64,000 nt of DNA, taken from positions 682,001 to 746,000 of the forward strand of contig NZ_CP022297.1 of the NCBI RefSeq assembly GCF_017310015.1, given 5' to 3'. Below the pieces are notes generated by a model. The model saw nothing but the letters and a program-made list of their open reading frames with translations. It was not told the DNA's origin and did no database searches. This document shows positions 8,932-17,992 of this stretch, piece by piece. The translations under genes and the position numbers were made by a program. Within the stretch, counting starts at the first letter, position 1; every line of letters begins with the position of its first letter. Source of the stretch: Marinobacterium iners (GTDB lineage: Bacteria > Pseudomonadota > Gammaproteobacteria > Pseudomonadales > Balneatricaceae).

Positions 8932-9902
8932 CAGATGACTCCCGCTTTCAGCATGTCATGCATGTTGAGGGCGCCGACCGGCCGATCATGCTCGTCAACT
9001 ACCAACAATGCGTTGATTTTGCGCTGCTGCATCAGGCTGAGGGCTTCGGCGGCCAGAATGCCGGGAGATACACGTGTGCATTCGGTTGTCATCACGTCAG
9101 CAATGGGTGTGCTGGCGAGGTTGATCTCCTGATCCAGTGTGCGGCGCAAGTCACCGTCAGTAAAGACACCCAGCAATTTACCCTGTGGATCGGTCACGGC
9201 CGTCATGCCCAAGCGTTTACGTGTGACTTCCAGCAGTGCTTCACGCACCGAGGTGCTGGCCTGGACCTGAGGAATGTCCTCACCGGTGTGCATGATGTCG
9301 TCGACTTTCAGCAATAACCGTCGGCCAAGACTGCCACCTGGGTGTGAGAAGGCAAAGTCTTCGCTGCTGAAGCCGCGGGCTTCGAGCAGCGCAATGGCCA
9401 ATGCATCACCCAATACCAGCTGTGCCGTTGTACTGGAAGTTGGAGCAAGCCCCAGTGGACAGGCTTCACGATCTACGGGGATGTGCAGATTGACATCCGC
9501 GCTGTGCGCGAGGGTGGAATCGGCATTCGCCGTAATGCTGATCATGGGGGCTCCCATTCGTTTGATCAGCGGCAGAATGGTAATGAGTTCAGCGGTTTCG
9601 CCTGAGTTGGACAGGGCCAGCACGACATCGTTGCCGGTAAACATGCCGAGATCACCGTGACTGGCTTCGCCAGGGTGAACGAAAAACGACGGAGTGCCGG
9701 TACTGGCGAGGGTGGCGGCTATCTTGTTACCGATGTGCCCAGACTTGCCCATACCTGTCACAATGACACGACCCTTGCAATTGAACATCAGATTACAGGC
9801 CTGGCTGAAATGCTCGTCAAGGTGGTTCAGCAACTCCTGTACCGCCTCCAGTTCCAGGCGGATGGTCTGCTGGCCGGATCGGAGGTAGTCGCTTTGAGTC
9901 AT
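8931..9902 (-). CDS. kdsD: KdsD, arabinose-5-phosphate isomerase
   Basis: A 323-residue enzyme with an N-terminal SIS domain ('VTGMGKSGHIGNKIAATLASTGTPS', 'LSNSGETAELI') and two C-terminal CBS domains (from about 205), the KdsD/KpsF architecture. It converts ribulose-5-P to arabinose-5-P, the first KDO precursor. The start chosen is ATG 9902 (MTQSDYL) because AGGTGA lies 7 bases upstream; a longer in-frame start at 9944 has no such site. It is the first gene of the leftward block. Confidence 0.95.
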   Translation of the reverse strand: MTQSDYLRSGQQTIRLELEAVQELLNHLDEHFSQACNLMFNCKGRVIVTGMGKSGHIGNKIAATLASTGTPSFFVHPGEASHGDLGMFTGNDVVLALSNSGETAELITILPLIKRMGAPMISITANADSTLAHSADVNLHIPVDREACPLGLAPTSSTTAQLVLGDALAIALLEARGFSSEDFAFSHPGGSLGRRLLLKVDDIMHTGEDIPQVQASTSVREALLEVTRKRLGMTAVTDPQGKLLGVFTDGDLRRTLDQEINLASTPIADVMTTECTRVSPGILAAEALSLMQQRKINALLVVDEHDRPVGALNMHDMLKAGVI

Positions 9903-10000
9903 GGTCGGTATCACCTGATCAGTTGTGTCTGCCAAAAACGGCATTCTACCCCAGAGTGGCCGGGGCGCCTAACGCATGTCTGACAAGCCTGAGGAAGACG

Positions 10001-10029
10001 TTCAAGTTTAACCGTCGCAGTGGTATATT
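10001..10029 (+). promoter_or_regulatory. Candidate sigma-70 promoter for the mla operon
   Basis: TTCAAG (10001-10006) and TATATT (10024-10029) are separated by exactly 17 bases, about 76 bases before the mlaF start in the kdsD-mlaF divergent gap. The -10 matches the consensus in five of six positions, the -35 in three. This is a motif match only. Confidence 0.45.
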
Positions 10030-10105
10030 GCCCACCTTTGTGTATGGATTGCGGGCTCGTCACAGAGGCCTGAATCTGAACGGAAGCTGGAGCCATGCTG
10101 ACGCT

Positions 10106-10918
10106 ATGAAGCCTGAAAGCGATGCCATTATTGATATCCGCGGATTGAGTTTCTCCCGTGGCGATCGGCCAATTTTTGATGGCGTGGATATCAAAATACC
10201 ACGCGGCAAAGTGACGGCTATCATGGGGCCGTCCGGTACCGGCAAAACAACTTTGCTCAAGCTGATCGGTGGCCAGCTGCGCCCTGATCGTGGCGATATT
10301 CTGCTGGATGATCTTAATATTCCGACTCTGGGCCGGCGTGAACTGTTCGAGGTGCGTGAACGCATGGGGATGCTGTTCCAGAGCGGAGCGCTTTTTACCG
10401 ACATGGATGTATTTGAAAACGTGGCTTTTCCGCTGCGAGTGCATACCGATCTTCCCGAAGAAATGATCCGAGATATCGTGCTTATGAAACTGCAGGCGGT
10501 AGGGCTGCGGGGAGCGCGTGAACTGATGCCAAGTGAGTTGTCAGGTGGCATGGCGCGTCGTGTTGCCCTGGCGCGCGCCATCTCACTGGACCCGGATATC
10601 GTAATGTATGACGAACCCTTTACCGGGCAGGATCCTATTGCGATGGGTGTGTTGGTAAACCTGATTCGCAGGCTTAATCAGGCGCTGGGGCATACCAGTA
10701 TTATCGTGTCGCACGATATCAAGGAGACCCTCGGGATCGCGGACTATATATACATACTTTCGGATGCCAAGGTTATTGCCAGCGGCACCCCGAAGGAGCT
10801 GGCCGATGTGGATTCCGATAAAGTGCGCCAATTCATGCAGGGGCTGCCCGATGGACCCGTGCCGTTCCATTACAAGGCGCCGGACTATATGCAGGACCTG
10901 CTGGGAGAAACACGGTAA
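10106..10918 (+). CDS. mlaF: MlaF, ATPase of the Mla phospholipid transporter
   Basis: A 270-residue ABC ATPase with Walker A 'GPSGTGKTT', the Mla-specific 'MLFQSGALFTDMDVFENVAFPLR' Q-loop region, signature 'ELSGGMARRVALARA', Walker B 'IVMYDEPFTGQDPI' and H-loop 'IVSHDI'. The C-terminus has the 'DGPVPFHYKAPDYMQDLL' extension seen in MlaF, which contacts MlaB. ATG 10106 gives the usual family length; the frame is open further upstream but lacks a better start. It drives retrograde or anterograde phospholipid movement between inner and outer membrane with MlaE, D, C and B. Confidence 0.95.
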   Translation: MKPESDAIIDIRGLSFSRGDRPIFDGVDIKIPRGKVTAIMGPSGTGKTTLLKLIGGQLRPDRGDILLDDLNIPTLGRRELFEVRERMGMLFQSGALFTDMDVFENVAFPLRVHTDLPEEMIRDIVLMKLQAVGLRGARELMPSELSGGMARRVALARAISLDPDIVMYDEPFTGQDPIAMGVLVNLIRRLNQALGHTSIIVSHDIKETLGIADYIYILSDAKVIASGTPKELADVDSDKVRQFMQGLPDGPVPFHYKAPDYMQDLLGETR

Positions 10919-11703
10919 TGATGCTGAATATGTTGCAGCGGCTGGGCCATCGATCCCTGTCGAGACTTGCGGCGCTTGGGCGGGCGAGCCAAATTCTGTT
11001 TCAGTCCCTGGTAGCCAGGCCGCAGCCGTTGGTGATGTTGCCACTGGTACTCAAGCAGATCTGGTTTGTCGGGGTGCTGTCACTGGTGATTATCGTAGTA
11101 TCCGGCGGCTTTATCGGCATGGTGCTGGGGCTGCAGGGCTATACCATCCTGGTCGATTACGGATCAGAACAGGCGGTTGGCCAGATGGTTGCGCTGAGTC
11201 TGGTACGCGAACTGGCACCGGTAGTGGCCGCTCTGCTGTTTGCCGGTCGGGCGGGTTCGGCACTGACAGCGGAGATCGGTCTGATGAAGGCTACCGAACA
11301 GCTTGCCAGTCTTGAGATGATCGGGGTCGACCCGTTGCGCCGTATTGTCGCACCACGCCTGTGGGCCGGGTTCATCTGCATGCCATTGCTGGCCATGATC
11401 TTTGCCGTTGTGGGCATCTGGGGCGGCTCTCTGGTCGCCGTAGATTGGTTGGGCATTTATGAAGGCTCTTTCTGGGCCAACATGCAGCAGTCGGTCAGTT
11501 TTTACGATGATGTTGTCAACGGCGTTATCAAGGCCGTTTGTTTTGGTCTGGTGGTGACCTGGATAGCGGTATTCCAGGGATACGACTGTATCCCTACCTC
11601 GGAAGGAATCAGTCAGGCAACGACCCGTACGGTTGTGTACTCGTCGCTGGCGGTGCTGGGGCTCGATTTTGTACTGACAGCTTTGATGTTTGGAGAACTC
11701 TGA
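10918..11703 (+). CDS. mlaE: MlaE, permease of the Mla phospholipid transporter
   Basis: A 261-residue MlaE-family permease with five to six membrane helices. It carries the conserved motif 'ELAPVVAALLFAGRAGSALTAEIG' (about 98-121), the coupling-helix region that contacts MlaF, and 'MKATEQLASLEMIGVDP'. Its ATG overlaps the mlaF stop (TAATG), with a second in-frame ATG immediately after. Confidence 0.96.
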   Translation: MMLNMLQRLGHRSLSRLAALGRASQILFQSLVARPQPLVMLPLVLKQIWFVGVLSLVIIVVSGGFIGMVLGLQGYTILVDYGSEQAVGQMVALSLVRELAPVVAALLFAGRAGSALTAEIGLMKATEQLASLEMIGVDPLRRIVAPRLWAGFICMPLLAMIFAVVGIWGGSLVAVDWLGIYEGSFWANMQQSVSFYDDVVNGVIKAVCFGLVVTWIAVFQGYDCIPTSEGISQATTRTVVYSSLAVLGLDFVLTALMFGEL

Positions 11704-11704
11704 A

Positions 11705-12163
11705 ATGCGCATGAGAACCGTAGAAATCGGTGTGGGAGCGTTCATGCTGGCGGGTATCGCCGCCCTGCTTGTGCTGGCGTTGAACGTCAGTGGTCTGAAC
11801 CTGTCTGAACAGGGTAAGGGGTACAAGGTATATGCTCGTTTTGAAAACATAGGTGGCCTGACCCCAAGGGCCAAGGTATCGATGTCTGGTGTTCAGATCG
11901 GCAAGGTGACCGCGATCCGTATTGATACACGCATGTTGATGGCTGAAGTCGAGATGGAGATTTTCAACGAAGTTGATTACCTCACTACTGACAGTTCGGC
12001 CAGTATTCTGACGGCTGGGCTTCTGGGTGAGCAATATATCGGTGTTGTGCCGGGCGCGGATGTAGAAGTGCTTGGCGACGGTGATTACATTGAAGATACA
12101 CAATCGGCTTTAGTGCTTGAAGAGCTGATCGGCAAGTTCCTGTTCAACAAGGTAGGTGAATGA
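11705..12163 (+). CDS. mlaD: MlaD, MCE-domain phospholipid-binding protein
   Basis: A 152-residue protein with one N-terminal membrane helix ('VGAFMLAGIAALLVLALNVSG') and a single MCE domain ('YARFENIGGLTPRAKVSMSGVQIGKV', about 35-115). MCE domains form a hexameric ring with a central lipid channel sitting on MlaE. ATG 11705 lies one base after the mlaE stop. The C-terminal 'LLGEQYIGVVPG' is the hydrophobic-pore segment. Confidence 0.95.
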   Translation: MRMRTVEIGVGAFMLAGIAALLVLALNVSGLNLSEQGKGYKVYARFENIGGLTPRAKVSMSGVQIGKVTAIRIDTRMLMAEVEMEIFNEVDYLTTDSSASILTAGLLGEQYIGVVPGADVEVLGDGDYIEDTQSALVLEELIGKFLFNKVGE

Positions 12164-12834
12164 TGATGGTTAAAGTCTGCAGGAATGCCTTGGTCGCATT
12201 GCTGGTGCTGGTGATTCAGCCGGCGGTGGCAGAGGGCAGCTGGAAGGAGGCCAGTGCTGTAATCGACAGCGCTACCCGAGACATGCTGGCGTTGATGGAC
12301 AATGACGGCCTGACCGGAGAAGAGAACATTGAAAAGATGATGGGCGAAATCGAAACCATCATCTCGCCGGTGGTTGATTTCCCCTACATCGCGCGTCAAG
12401 TCATGGGCAAGTATTTCCGTCGTGCATCTGATGAGGAGCGTGATCGCTTTGCGGATGTGTTCAAGACAACCCTGCTGCGCACTTATGCCAAATCGATTTC
12501 CGGCTTTGAGTTGCGTAACTACGACATGCAGGTTCCGGGCTCGGAAAGCCCAGAGCCTGACAAACAGGTCGTGAGCGTCAATATGCAGGCCGCTAATGGT
12601 CAGACCTACACACTGGTCTACTACATGTTGCGTCAGCAGGATCGTTGGACGCTGGTGAACGTGATGGTGGATGGCATCAATCTGCGTATCACCTTCCGTA
12701 ACCAGTTTGCTGATTTGTATGAGCGTAACCGGTCCATGTCAGCCACAATCGAGGCATGGGCTGACCAGATGCAGGATGTCAACCTGAAGGAGCAGCCGGG
12801 CGGGCAGGATGAAACTGACAGTAGCGAAGCTTGA
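12160..12834 (+). CDS. mlaC: MlaC, periplasmic phospholipid carrier
   Basis: A 224-residue MlaC/Ttg2D protein with a signal peptide (cleavage near 'QPAVAEGSW'), followed by the family pattern 'VVDFPYIARQVMGKYFRRASDEERDRF' (about 70-95) and 'LVNVMVDGINLRITFRNQF'. It shuttles phospholipid between MlaD and the outer-membrane MlaA complex. The start overlaps the mlaD stop by four bases (ATGA). MlaA is not in the window. Confidence 0.95.
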   Translation: MMMVKVCRNALVALLVLVIQPAVAEGSWKEASAVIDSATRDMLALMDNDGLTGEENIEKMMGEIETIISPVVDFPYIARQVMGKYFRRASDEERDRFADVFKTTLLRTYAKSISGFELRNYDMQVPGSESPEPDKQVVSVNMQAANGQTYTLVYYMLRQQDRWTLVNVMVDGINLRITFRNQFADLYERNRSMSATIEAWADQMQDVNLKEQPGGQDETDSSEA

Positions 12835-13111
12835 TACCAGCAACGACGGCGTTATCCGGGTCTCCGGTGACTTGACGTTCCAGACCGTTCCGGCGCTGCG
12901 CGAGCCGTTGCTGCAGGAACTCTTTGCCCGTGAGGGGGAACGTCGACTGAATCTGGAGGCCGTGGGGCGCGTCGACAGCTCGGCGCTGTCGCTTTGGCTG
13001 GTGTGCCAGCGTGAAGCGAAACGCAGAGGGGTCAATCTGATATTGGAAAGTCCGCCGCAAGATCTTTGTTCGATTGCCGAGTTGGTCGGGCTTGAGGGTG
13101 TGCGGCGCTGA
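12809..13111 (+). CDS. mlaB: MlaB, STAS-domain subunit of the Mla transporter
   Basis: A 100-residue STAS-domain protein: beta-strand 'VIRVSGDLTFQTVPAL', conserved 'EAVGRVDSSALSLWLVCQREA' with the Asp-Ser pair at the position of anti-sigma antagonists. MlaB binds MlaF and is needed for transporter stability and ATPase activity. It overlaps mlaC by 26 bases, an unusually long overlap for this operon. Confidence 0.9.
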   Translation: MKLTVAKLDTSNDGVIRVSGDLTFQTVPALREPLLQELFAREGERRLNLEAVGRVDSSALSLWLVCQREAKRRGVNLILESPPQDLCSIAELVGLEGVRR

Positions 13112-13196
13112 GGGTCAATCGCCTTTTGTCCCCCTTTTCGTTATCATCAGCGCCAGTTTTAAGAGTACAGACCACGTTGCAGCACGGGAGTAGCGA

Positions 13197-13436
13197 ATGC
13201 AGGCCGATGAAGTAAAACAGATTCTGGAACAGCAGCTTGACGGTTGCACCGCTTACACGGCTGGGGAAGGCTGTGATTTTCAGGTGACCGTAGTCGGTGA
13301 TGTATTTGCTGGCCTTACACCGGTCAAGAAGCAGCAATTGGTATACGGCTGCCTCACCGAACAGATCGCCAGCGGCGCCATTCATGCCGTAACCATCAAG
13401 ACCTATACCCCGGAACAATGGGCCGCACTGAACTGA
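13197..13436 (+). CDS. ibaG: IbaG (YrbA), BolA-family protein
   Basis: A 79-residue BolA-like protein with the class II KH-like fold; 'GLTPVKKQQLVYGCL' and 'GAIHAVTIKTYTPEQW' are the conserved stretches, and 'CDFQVTVVGDVFAGL' matches IbaG. The family binds [2Fe-2S] clusters with monothiol glutaredoxins. The position between mlaB and murA is conserved across gammaproteobacteria. Confidence 0.92.
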   Translation: MQADEVKQILEQQLDGCTAYTAGEGCDFQVTVVGDVFAGLTPVKKQQLVYGCLTEQIASGAIHAVTIKTYTPEQWAALN

Positions 13437-13455
13437 GTTTCCAGCAGGAATACCG

Positions 13456-14718
13456 ATGGACAAACTGATTATCGAAGGCGGTGCCTGCCTCAATGGAGAG
13501 GTCCGTATCTCCGGCGCCAAAAACTCGGCACTGCCGATCCTGGCCGCGACCTTGCTGGCGGATGAGCCGGTCACTATATGCAATTTGCCCCATCTGCATG
13601 ATATTACCACCATGCTGGAGCTATTGCGCCGCATGGGAGTGGATCTGACTGTTGATGAAAAGCTGAGCGTTGAGCTCAACGCGAGTACCATTACCGACCT
13701 GTGCGCGCCCTACGAGCTGGTAAAAACCATGCGCGCCTCGATTCTGGTTCTTGGGCCTTTGCTGGCACACTTCGGTCGAGCAGAAGTATCCCTGCCAGGG
13801 GGCTGTGCCATCGGCAGCCGCCCGGTTGATCTGCATATCCGCGGCCTTGAGGCTATGGGGGCCGATATCGTCGTTGAAAACGGATACATCCGTGCCAGCA
13901 GCAACGGTCGTCTAAAGGGCGCGCGTGTGTTTTTTGATGTGGTAACCGTAACCGGGACAGAAAATATCCTGATGGCAGCGGCACTGGCAGAAGGTGAAAC
14001 CATCATCGAAAATGCTGCTCGTGAGCCTGAAGTGGTCGATCTTGCCAACTGCCTCAATGCGATGGGGGCGGATGTGCGCGGGGCCGGTACCGACACCATT
14101 ACCGTACATGGTGTGGAATCACTCAAGGGTTGTCGTTACTCGGTATTGCCGGACCGAATTGAAACCGGCACCTTCCTGGTGGCTGCAGCCGCGACCGGAG
14201 GCAGGGTCAAGTGCAAGAATACACGGCCGGATACACTCGATGCCGTGTTGCAAAAATTGAGAGAGGCCGGTGCCGAGATTGAAACCGGTGCAGACTGGAT
14301 CAGCCTGGATATGCATGGACAGCGGCCGAAAGCGGTCAGTGTTACAACCGCTCCCTATCCTGCATTCCCGACCGATATGCAGGCACAGTTTGCAGCACTG
14401 GATGCGGTTGCGATCGGTGTGGGCAAGATCCGCGAGACCGTATTTGAAAACCGCTTCATGCACATGCAGGAGATGATCCGCATGGGCGCGGACATCTCCA
14501 TAGAAGGTAATACAGCCATTATTGAAGGTGTCAAAAAGCTGCAAGGTGCACCTGTCATGGCGACCGATCTGCGCGCATCGGCCAGCCTTGTGATTGCAGC
14601 CCTGGTGGCGGAAGGCGAAACCGAAATTGACCGCATCTATCACATTGACCGCGGTTATGAATGTATCGAAGAGAAATTGCAGCTGCTGGGCGCGCGTATT
14701 CGCCGCGTCCCGGGCTGA
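13456..14718 (+). CDS. murA: MurA, UDP-GlcNAc 1-carboxyvinyltransferase
   Basis: A 420-residue EPSP-synthase-fold enzyme catalysing the first committed step of peptidoglycan synthesis (PEP transfer to UDP-GlcNAc). Lys22 in 'ISGAKNSALP' and the catalytic loop 'LPGGCAIGSRPVDLH' with Cys117 are intact, so it should be sensitive to fosfomycin like most MurA. The C-terminal 'DLRASASLVIAALVAEG' is conserved. It begins 19 bases after ibaG. Confidence 0.97.
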   Translation: MDKLIIEGGACLNGEVRISGAKNSALPILAATLLADEPVTICNLPHLHDITTMLELLRRMGVDLTVDEKLSVELNASTITDLCAPYELVKTMRASILVLGPLLAHFGRAEVSLPGGCAIGSRPVDLHIRGLEAMGADIVVENGYIRASSNGRLKGARVFFDVVTVTGTENILMAAALAEGETIIENAAREPEVVDLANCLNAMGADVRGAGTDTITVHGVESLKGCRYSVLPDRIETGTFLVAAAATGGRVKCKNTRPDTLDAVLQKLREAGAEIETGADWISLDMHGQRPKAVSVTTAPYPAFPTDMQAQFAALDAVAIGVGKIRETVFENRFMHMQEMIRMGADISIEGNTAIIEGVKKLQGAPVMATDLRASASLVIAALVAEGETEIDRIYHIDRGYECIEEKLQLLGARIRRVPG

Positions 14719-14734
14719 GTGAGCGAAGAGGCCA

Positions 14735-15385
14735 ATGAAACAACAGCTGACCATCGCCCTGTCAAAGGGGCGCATCCTGAAAGAGACCCTGCCGCTGCTG
14801 GCAGCGGCCGATATCGTACCGGCTGAGGACATATTCAGCAGTCGCAAGCTGATTTTCGATACCAATCATTCGCATATCAAGCTGGTGGTCATTCGGGCGA
14901 CCGATGTGCCCACCTATGTTGAATACGGCGGTGCCGATATGGGGGTGGCAGGCAAGGATGTGCTGATGGAGCATGGTGGTGAGGGACTGTATGAGCCACT
15001 GGACCTTGAAATTGCCAAATGTCAACTGATGGTAGCCGGGATGAAGAATGCGGCCGCGGTTGAGGGGCGTATGAAGGTGGCGACCAAGTTCGTCAACCTG
15101 ACCCGAGAGTACTTTGCCCGTCAGGGGCAGCAGGTCGACATCATCAAGCTCTACGGTGCGATGGAACTGGCGCCGATCATGGGGCTGGCCGACCGAATCG
15201 TGGATATCGTGGATACCGGCAACACCCTGCGCGCCAACGGCCTGGAGCCGATGCAGCACATTGCGGATATCAGTTCTCGCCTGGTGGTTGGCCAGCCGTC
15301 AATGAAAATGAAGCACGCACTGATTCAGCCGATTCTGGATCAGTTGCAGCAGGCGATCGATGCACGTCGGGAGGGAGCAGCATGA
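14735..15385 (+). CDS. hisG: HisG, ATP phosphoribosyltransferase, short form
   Basis: At 216 residues this is the short HisG that lacks the C-terminal regulatory domain. Conserved features are 'LTIALSKGRILKETLPLL' at the N-terminus and 'DIVDTGNTLRANGL' binding the PRPP phosphate. In the family, short HisG needs the HisRS-like subunit HisZ for activity and feedback control; hisZ is not in this window. It follows murA by 16 bases and overlaps hisD by four. Confidence 0.95.
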   Translation: MKQQLTIALSKGRILKETLPLLAAADIVPAEDIFSSRKLIFDTNHSHIKLVVIRATDVPTYVEYGGADMGVAGKDVLMEHGGEGLYEPLDLEIAKCQLMVAGMKNAAAVEGRMKVATKFVNLTREYFARQGQQVDIIKLYGAMELAPIMGLADRIVDIVDTGNTLRANGLEPMQHIADISSRLVVGQPSMKMKHALIQPILDQLQQAIDARREGAA

Positions 15386-16686
15386 GTATCTCCGTTCAAC
15401 GTCTGGATGCGGCGCAGTCCGATTTTGATCAGCAGTTGAGCCGCTTGCTGGCGTGGGAAAGTGTGTCAGATGACAAGGTCAACACGATCGTCAATGAAGT
15501 GATTGGCCGTGTACGTACCGAAGGCGATGCTGCACTGGTCGAGTACACCAACCGCTTTGACCGCACCAATGCCCAGTCGATGCAGGATCTTGAACTGGGG
15601 CAGGCGCGTTTGCAGCAGGCACTGGATGGCCTGCCGGCTGAACAGCGCGCTGCACTGGAAAAGGCAGCCGACCGTGTGCGTGACTACCATGAACGGCAGA
15701 AAGGTGAGTCCTGGCAGTACACGGAAGCCGATGGCACCATGCTGGGTCAGCAAATTACGCCGATGGACCGTGTTGGCATCTATGTTCCCGGTGGCAAGGC
15801 GGCTTACCCCTCTTCGGTTCTGATGAATGCACTGCCGGCCCATGTGGCAGGTGTGCGTGAAATCATTATGGTTGTACCCACCCCTGAAGGCGTGCTCAAC
15901 GAGCTGGTACTGGCAGCGGCAGCGCTGGCAGGTGTCGATCGTGTGTTTACCCTTGGTGGTGCTCAAGCGGTTGCTGCACTGGCCTACGGCACTGAAACGG
16001 TGCCGCGGGTAGACAAAATCGTGGGTCCGGGCAACATTTTTGTCGCGACAGCCAAGCGTGCCGTTTTTGGTGCTGTTGGTATCGACATGATTGCCGGCCC
16101 CTCCGAAATCCTGGTGGTATGCGACGGCAAAACAGACCCGGACTGGGTTGCGATGGACCTGTTTTCGCAGGCTGAACATGACGAGGATGCCCAATCGATT
16201 CTGATCTGCCCGGATGCAGACTACCTGGACCAGGTTGAGGCCAGTATCAACAAGCTGCTGCCAACCATGGAGCGGCGCGAGATTATCGAAATTTCATTGC
16301 AGAACCGTGCTGCCTTGATCAAAGTGGCCGACATGGAGCAGGCTGCGGAGCTGAGCAATCGTATAGCGCCGGAGCACTTGGAGCTGTCTGTAGAAGACCC
16401 GGTTGCACTGCTGCCTCAGATTCGTCATGCCGGGGCCATCTTCATGGGGCGCTACACAGCGGAGGCATTGGGAGATTACTGTGCCGGTCCCAATCATGTA
16501 CTGCCGACCTCTGGTACGGCGCGGTTCTCGTCTCCTCTGGGAGTCTATGACTTCCAGAAACGCTCATCGTTGATCATGTTCTCAGCCGATGGGGCATCGG
16601 AAATGGGTAAGGTGGCGTCGGTGCTTGCTCGTGGCGAGAGCCTGACCGCTCATGCGCGCTCGGCCGAGTACAGGATCAAGAACTGA
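15382..16686 (+). CDS. hisD: HisD, histidinol dehydrogenase
   Basis: A 434-residue NAD+-dependent, Zn2+-requiring enzyme for the last two steps of histidine synthesis. Recognisable segments are 'VPGGKAAYPSSVLMNALPA', 'GPGNIFVATAKR', 'DMIAGPSEILVVCD', 'DLFSQAEHDEDAQSIL' and 'IAPEHLEL', including the catalytic Glu-His pair. The ATG overlaps the hisG stop (ATGA). In Pseudomonas hisC normally follows; here a strong terminator follows directly, so hisC must lie elsewhere. Confidence 0.97.
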   Translation: MSISVQRLDAAQSDFDQQLSRLLAWESVSDDKVNTIVNEVIGRVRTEGDAALVEYTNRFDRTNAQSMQDLELGQARLQQALDGLPAEQRAALEKAADRVRDYHERQKGESWQYTEADGTMLGQQITPMDRVGIYVPGGKAAYPSSVLMNALPAHVAGVREIIMVVPTPEGVLNELVLAAAALAGVDRVFTLGGAQAVAALAYGTETVPRVDKIVGPGNIFVATAKRAVFGAVGIDMIAGPSEILVVCDGKTDPDWVAMDLFSQAEHDEDAQSILICPDADYLDQVEASINKLLPTMERREIIEISLQNRAALIKVADMEQAAELSNRIAPEHLELSVEDPVALLPQIRHAGAIFMGRYTAEALGDYCAGPNHVLPTSGTARFSSPLGVYDFQKRSSLIMFSADGASEMGKVASVLARGESLTAHARSAEYRIKN

Positions 16687-16712
16687 TCCGAAAACAGCAT
16701 GCAGCGTGCACA

Positions 16713-16738
16713 ATAAAGGCTCCCGAGGGAGCCTTTAT
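16713..16738. terminator. Bidirectional terminator between hisD and the algW-type protease gene
   Basis: A 12-bp perfect stem, ATAAAGGCTCCC pairing with GGGAGCCTTTAT around a GA centre. A/T-rich flanks on both sides let it serve both convergent genes. Confidence 0.85.
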
Positions 16739-16758
16739 CTGTTTCAGTGGCGGATGTG

Positions 16759-17907
16759 TCAGTTACGGCTGGGTGGGCGCTCACCAATGCTGGCTGTAAC
16801 CATCATCTCATGACCGTCCCTAAGGACACCCAGAGCAATTTTCTGTCCAGGCTTGAAGCGAGCGATACGATTCATGGTGGCGCGACTGGTGGAGACCGGC
16901 TCGCCTTCAACCTGCAGCAGAATATCGCCGGGCTGGAGTCCTGCCTGGTGGGCCGGGCCGTTACGGAAGATTCCCGCCACAATCAGGCCAGGCCGCTCAC
17001 CAACACCGAATGACTCGGCGAGCCGAGGGGTCAGTTCCTGAATCTCTACGCCGAGCCAGCCACGGATTACACGGCCATGGCTGATCAAATCCTGCATCAC
17101 CTGTCTTGCCAACGATGAGGGGATGGCAAAACCGATTCCCTGCGAGCCTCCGGATTTGGAAAAAATGGCGGTATTGATGCCAACCAGGTTGCCGTGTGCA
17201 TCCACCAGCGCCCCGCCAGAATTTCCGGGGTTGATCGCGGCGTCGGTCTGGATAAAGTCTTCATAGGTGCTCAAGCCAAGGCGGTTACGACCGGTGGCAC
17301 TGATGATCCCCATGGTAACGGTCTGGCCAACGCCGAAGGGGTTGCCTATCGCCAGTGCGACATCCCCGATGCGCAGCTCGTCATTGGCCGCCAGAGTGAT
17401 GCTGGGCAGGTCTGTAAGCTCTATCTTGAGGACGGCGAGATCCGTTTCCGGGTCAAGGCCGACAACGCTGGCCTGTGCCTCTCGGCCATCACGCAGTGCC
17501 ACCACGATACTGTCAGCCCCGCTGATAACGTGATTATTGGTGACGACATATCCTTGTTCGTTAAGAATAACGCCAGAGCCAAGGCTGGACTCTATTCGGT
17601 CGCGTTGTGGCAGTTGCTCGGCATTGAAAAAATTGCGGAAGAAAGGATCATTCAAAAGAGGGTTGACTGGCTGGCGAACCAGTGTGCGTGTATAGATGTT
17701 CACCACGGCAGGAGCTGCTTTGTCGACCGCGTCAGCATAGGACACCACGCCTTCTCGTGCTGGGAGTGTCAGTTCAGAGGAGGCGGCCTCGCGGATCTCG
17801 ACAGTGGTAACAGGCGGTGAGATCAGCTGTGGATAAAATTGCAGTATCAGCAGAGCGGCAAGAATACCGGTTACTACTGGCCAGATGAGATAGGATACTC
17901 TGCGCAT
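16759..17907 (-). CDS. algW: DegS/AlgW-type periplasmic serine protease (sigma-E pathway)
   Basis: A 382-residue trypsin-like protease with one N-terminal membrane anchor ('LIWPVVTGILAALLILQF'). Its catalytic triad is His126 ('TNNHVIS'), Asp156 ('ETDLAVL') and Ser230 ('PGNSGGA'), followed by a single C-terminal PDZ domain. One anchor plus one PDZ is the DegS/AlgW layout, unlike DegP/MucD with two PDZ domains. These proteases sense misfolded outer-membrane porins and cut the anti-sigma factor RseA/MucA. The position next to hisD matches algW in Pseudomonas. The start is ATG 17907; an in-frame GTG lies five codons upstream. Confidence 0.92.
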   Translation of the reverse strand: MRRVSYLIWPVVTGILAALLILQFYPQLISPPVTTVEIREAASSELTLPAREGVVSYADAVDKAAPAVVNIYTRTLVRQPVNPLLNDPFFRNFFNAEQLPQRDRIESSLGSGVILNEQGYVVTNNHVISGADSIVVALRDGREAQASVVGLDPETDLAVLKIELTDLPSITLAANDELRIGDVALAIGNPFGVGQTVTMGIISATGRNRLGLSTYEDFIQTDAAINPGNSGGALVDAHGNLVGINTAIFSKSGGSQGIGFAIPSSLARQVMQDLISHGRVIRGWLGVEIQELTPRLAESFGVGERPGLIVAGIFRNGPAHQAGLQPGDILLQVEGEPVSTSRATMNRIARFKPGQKIALGVLRDGHEMMVTASIGERPPSRN

Positions 17908-17992
17908 CTTGCTTGATTGCACCTGTACATCATTTCAGACTGGACTGATTATACGGCTGCGCGAGCTGTTTTGAAAATTGATGGAGGAATTG

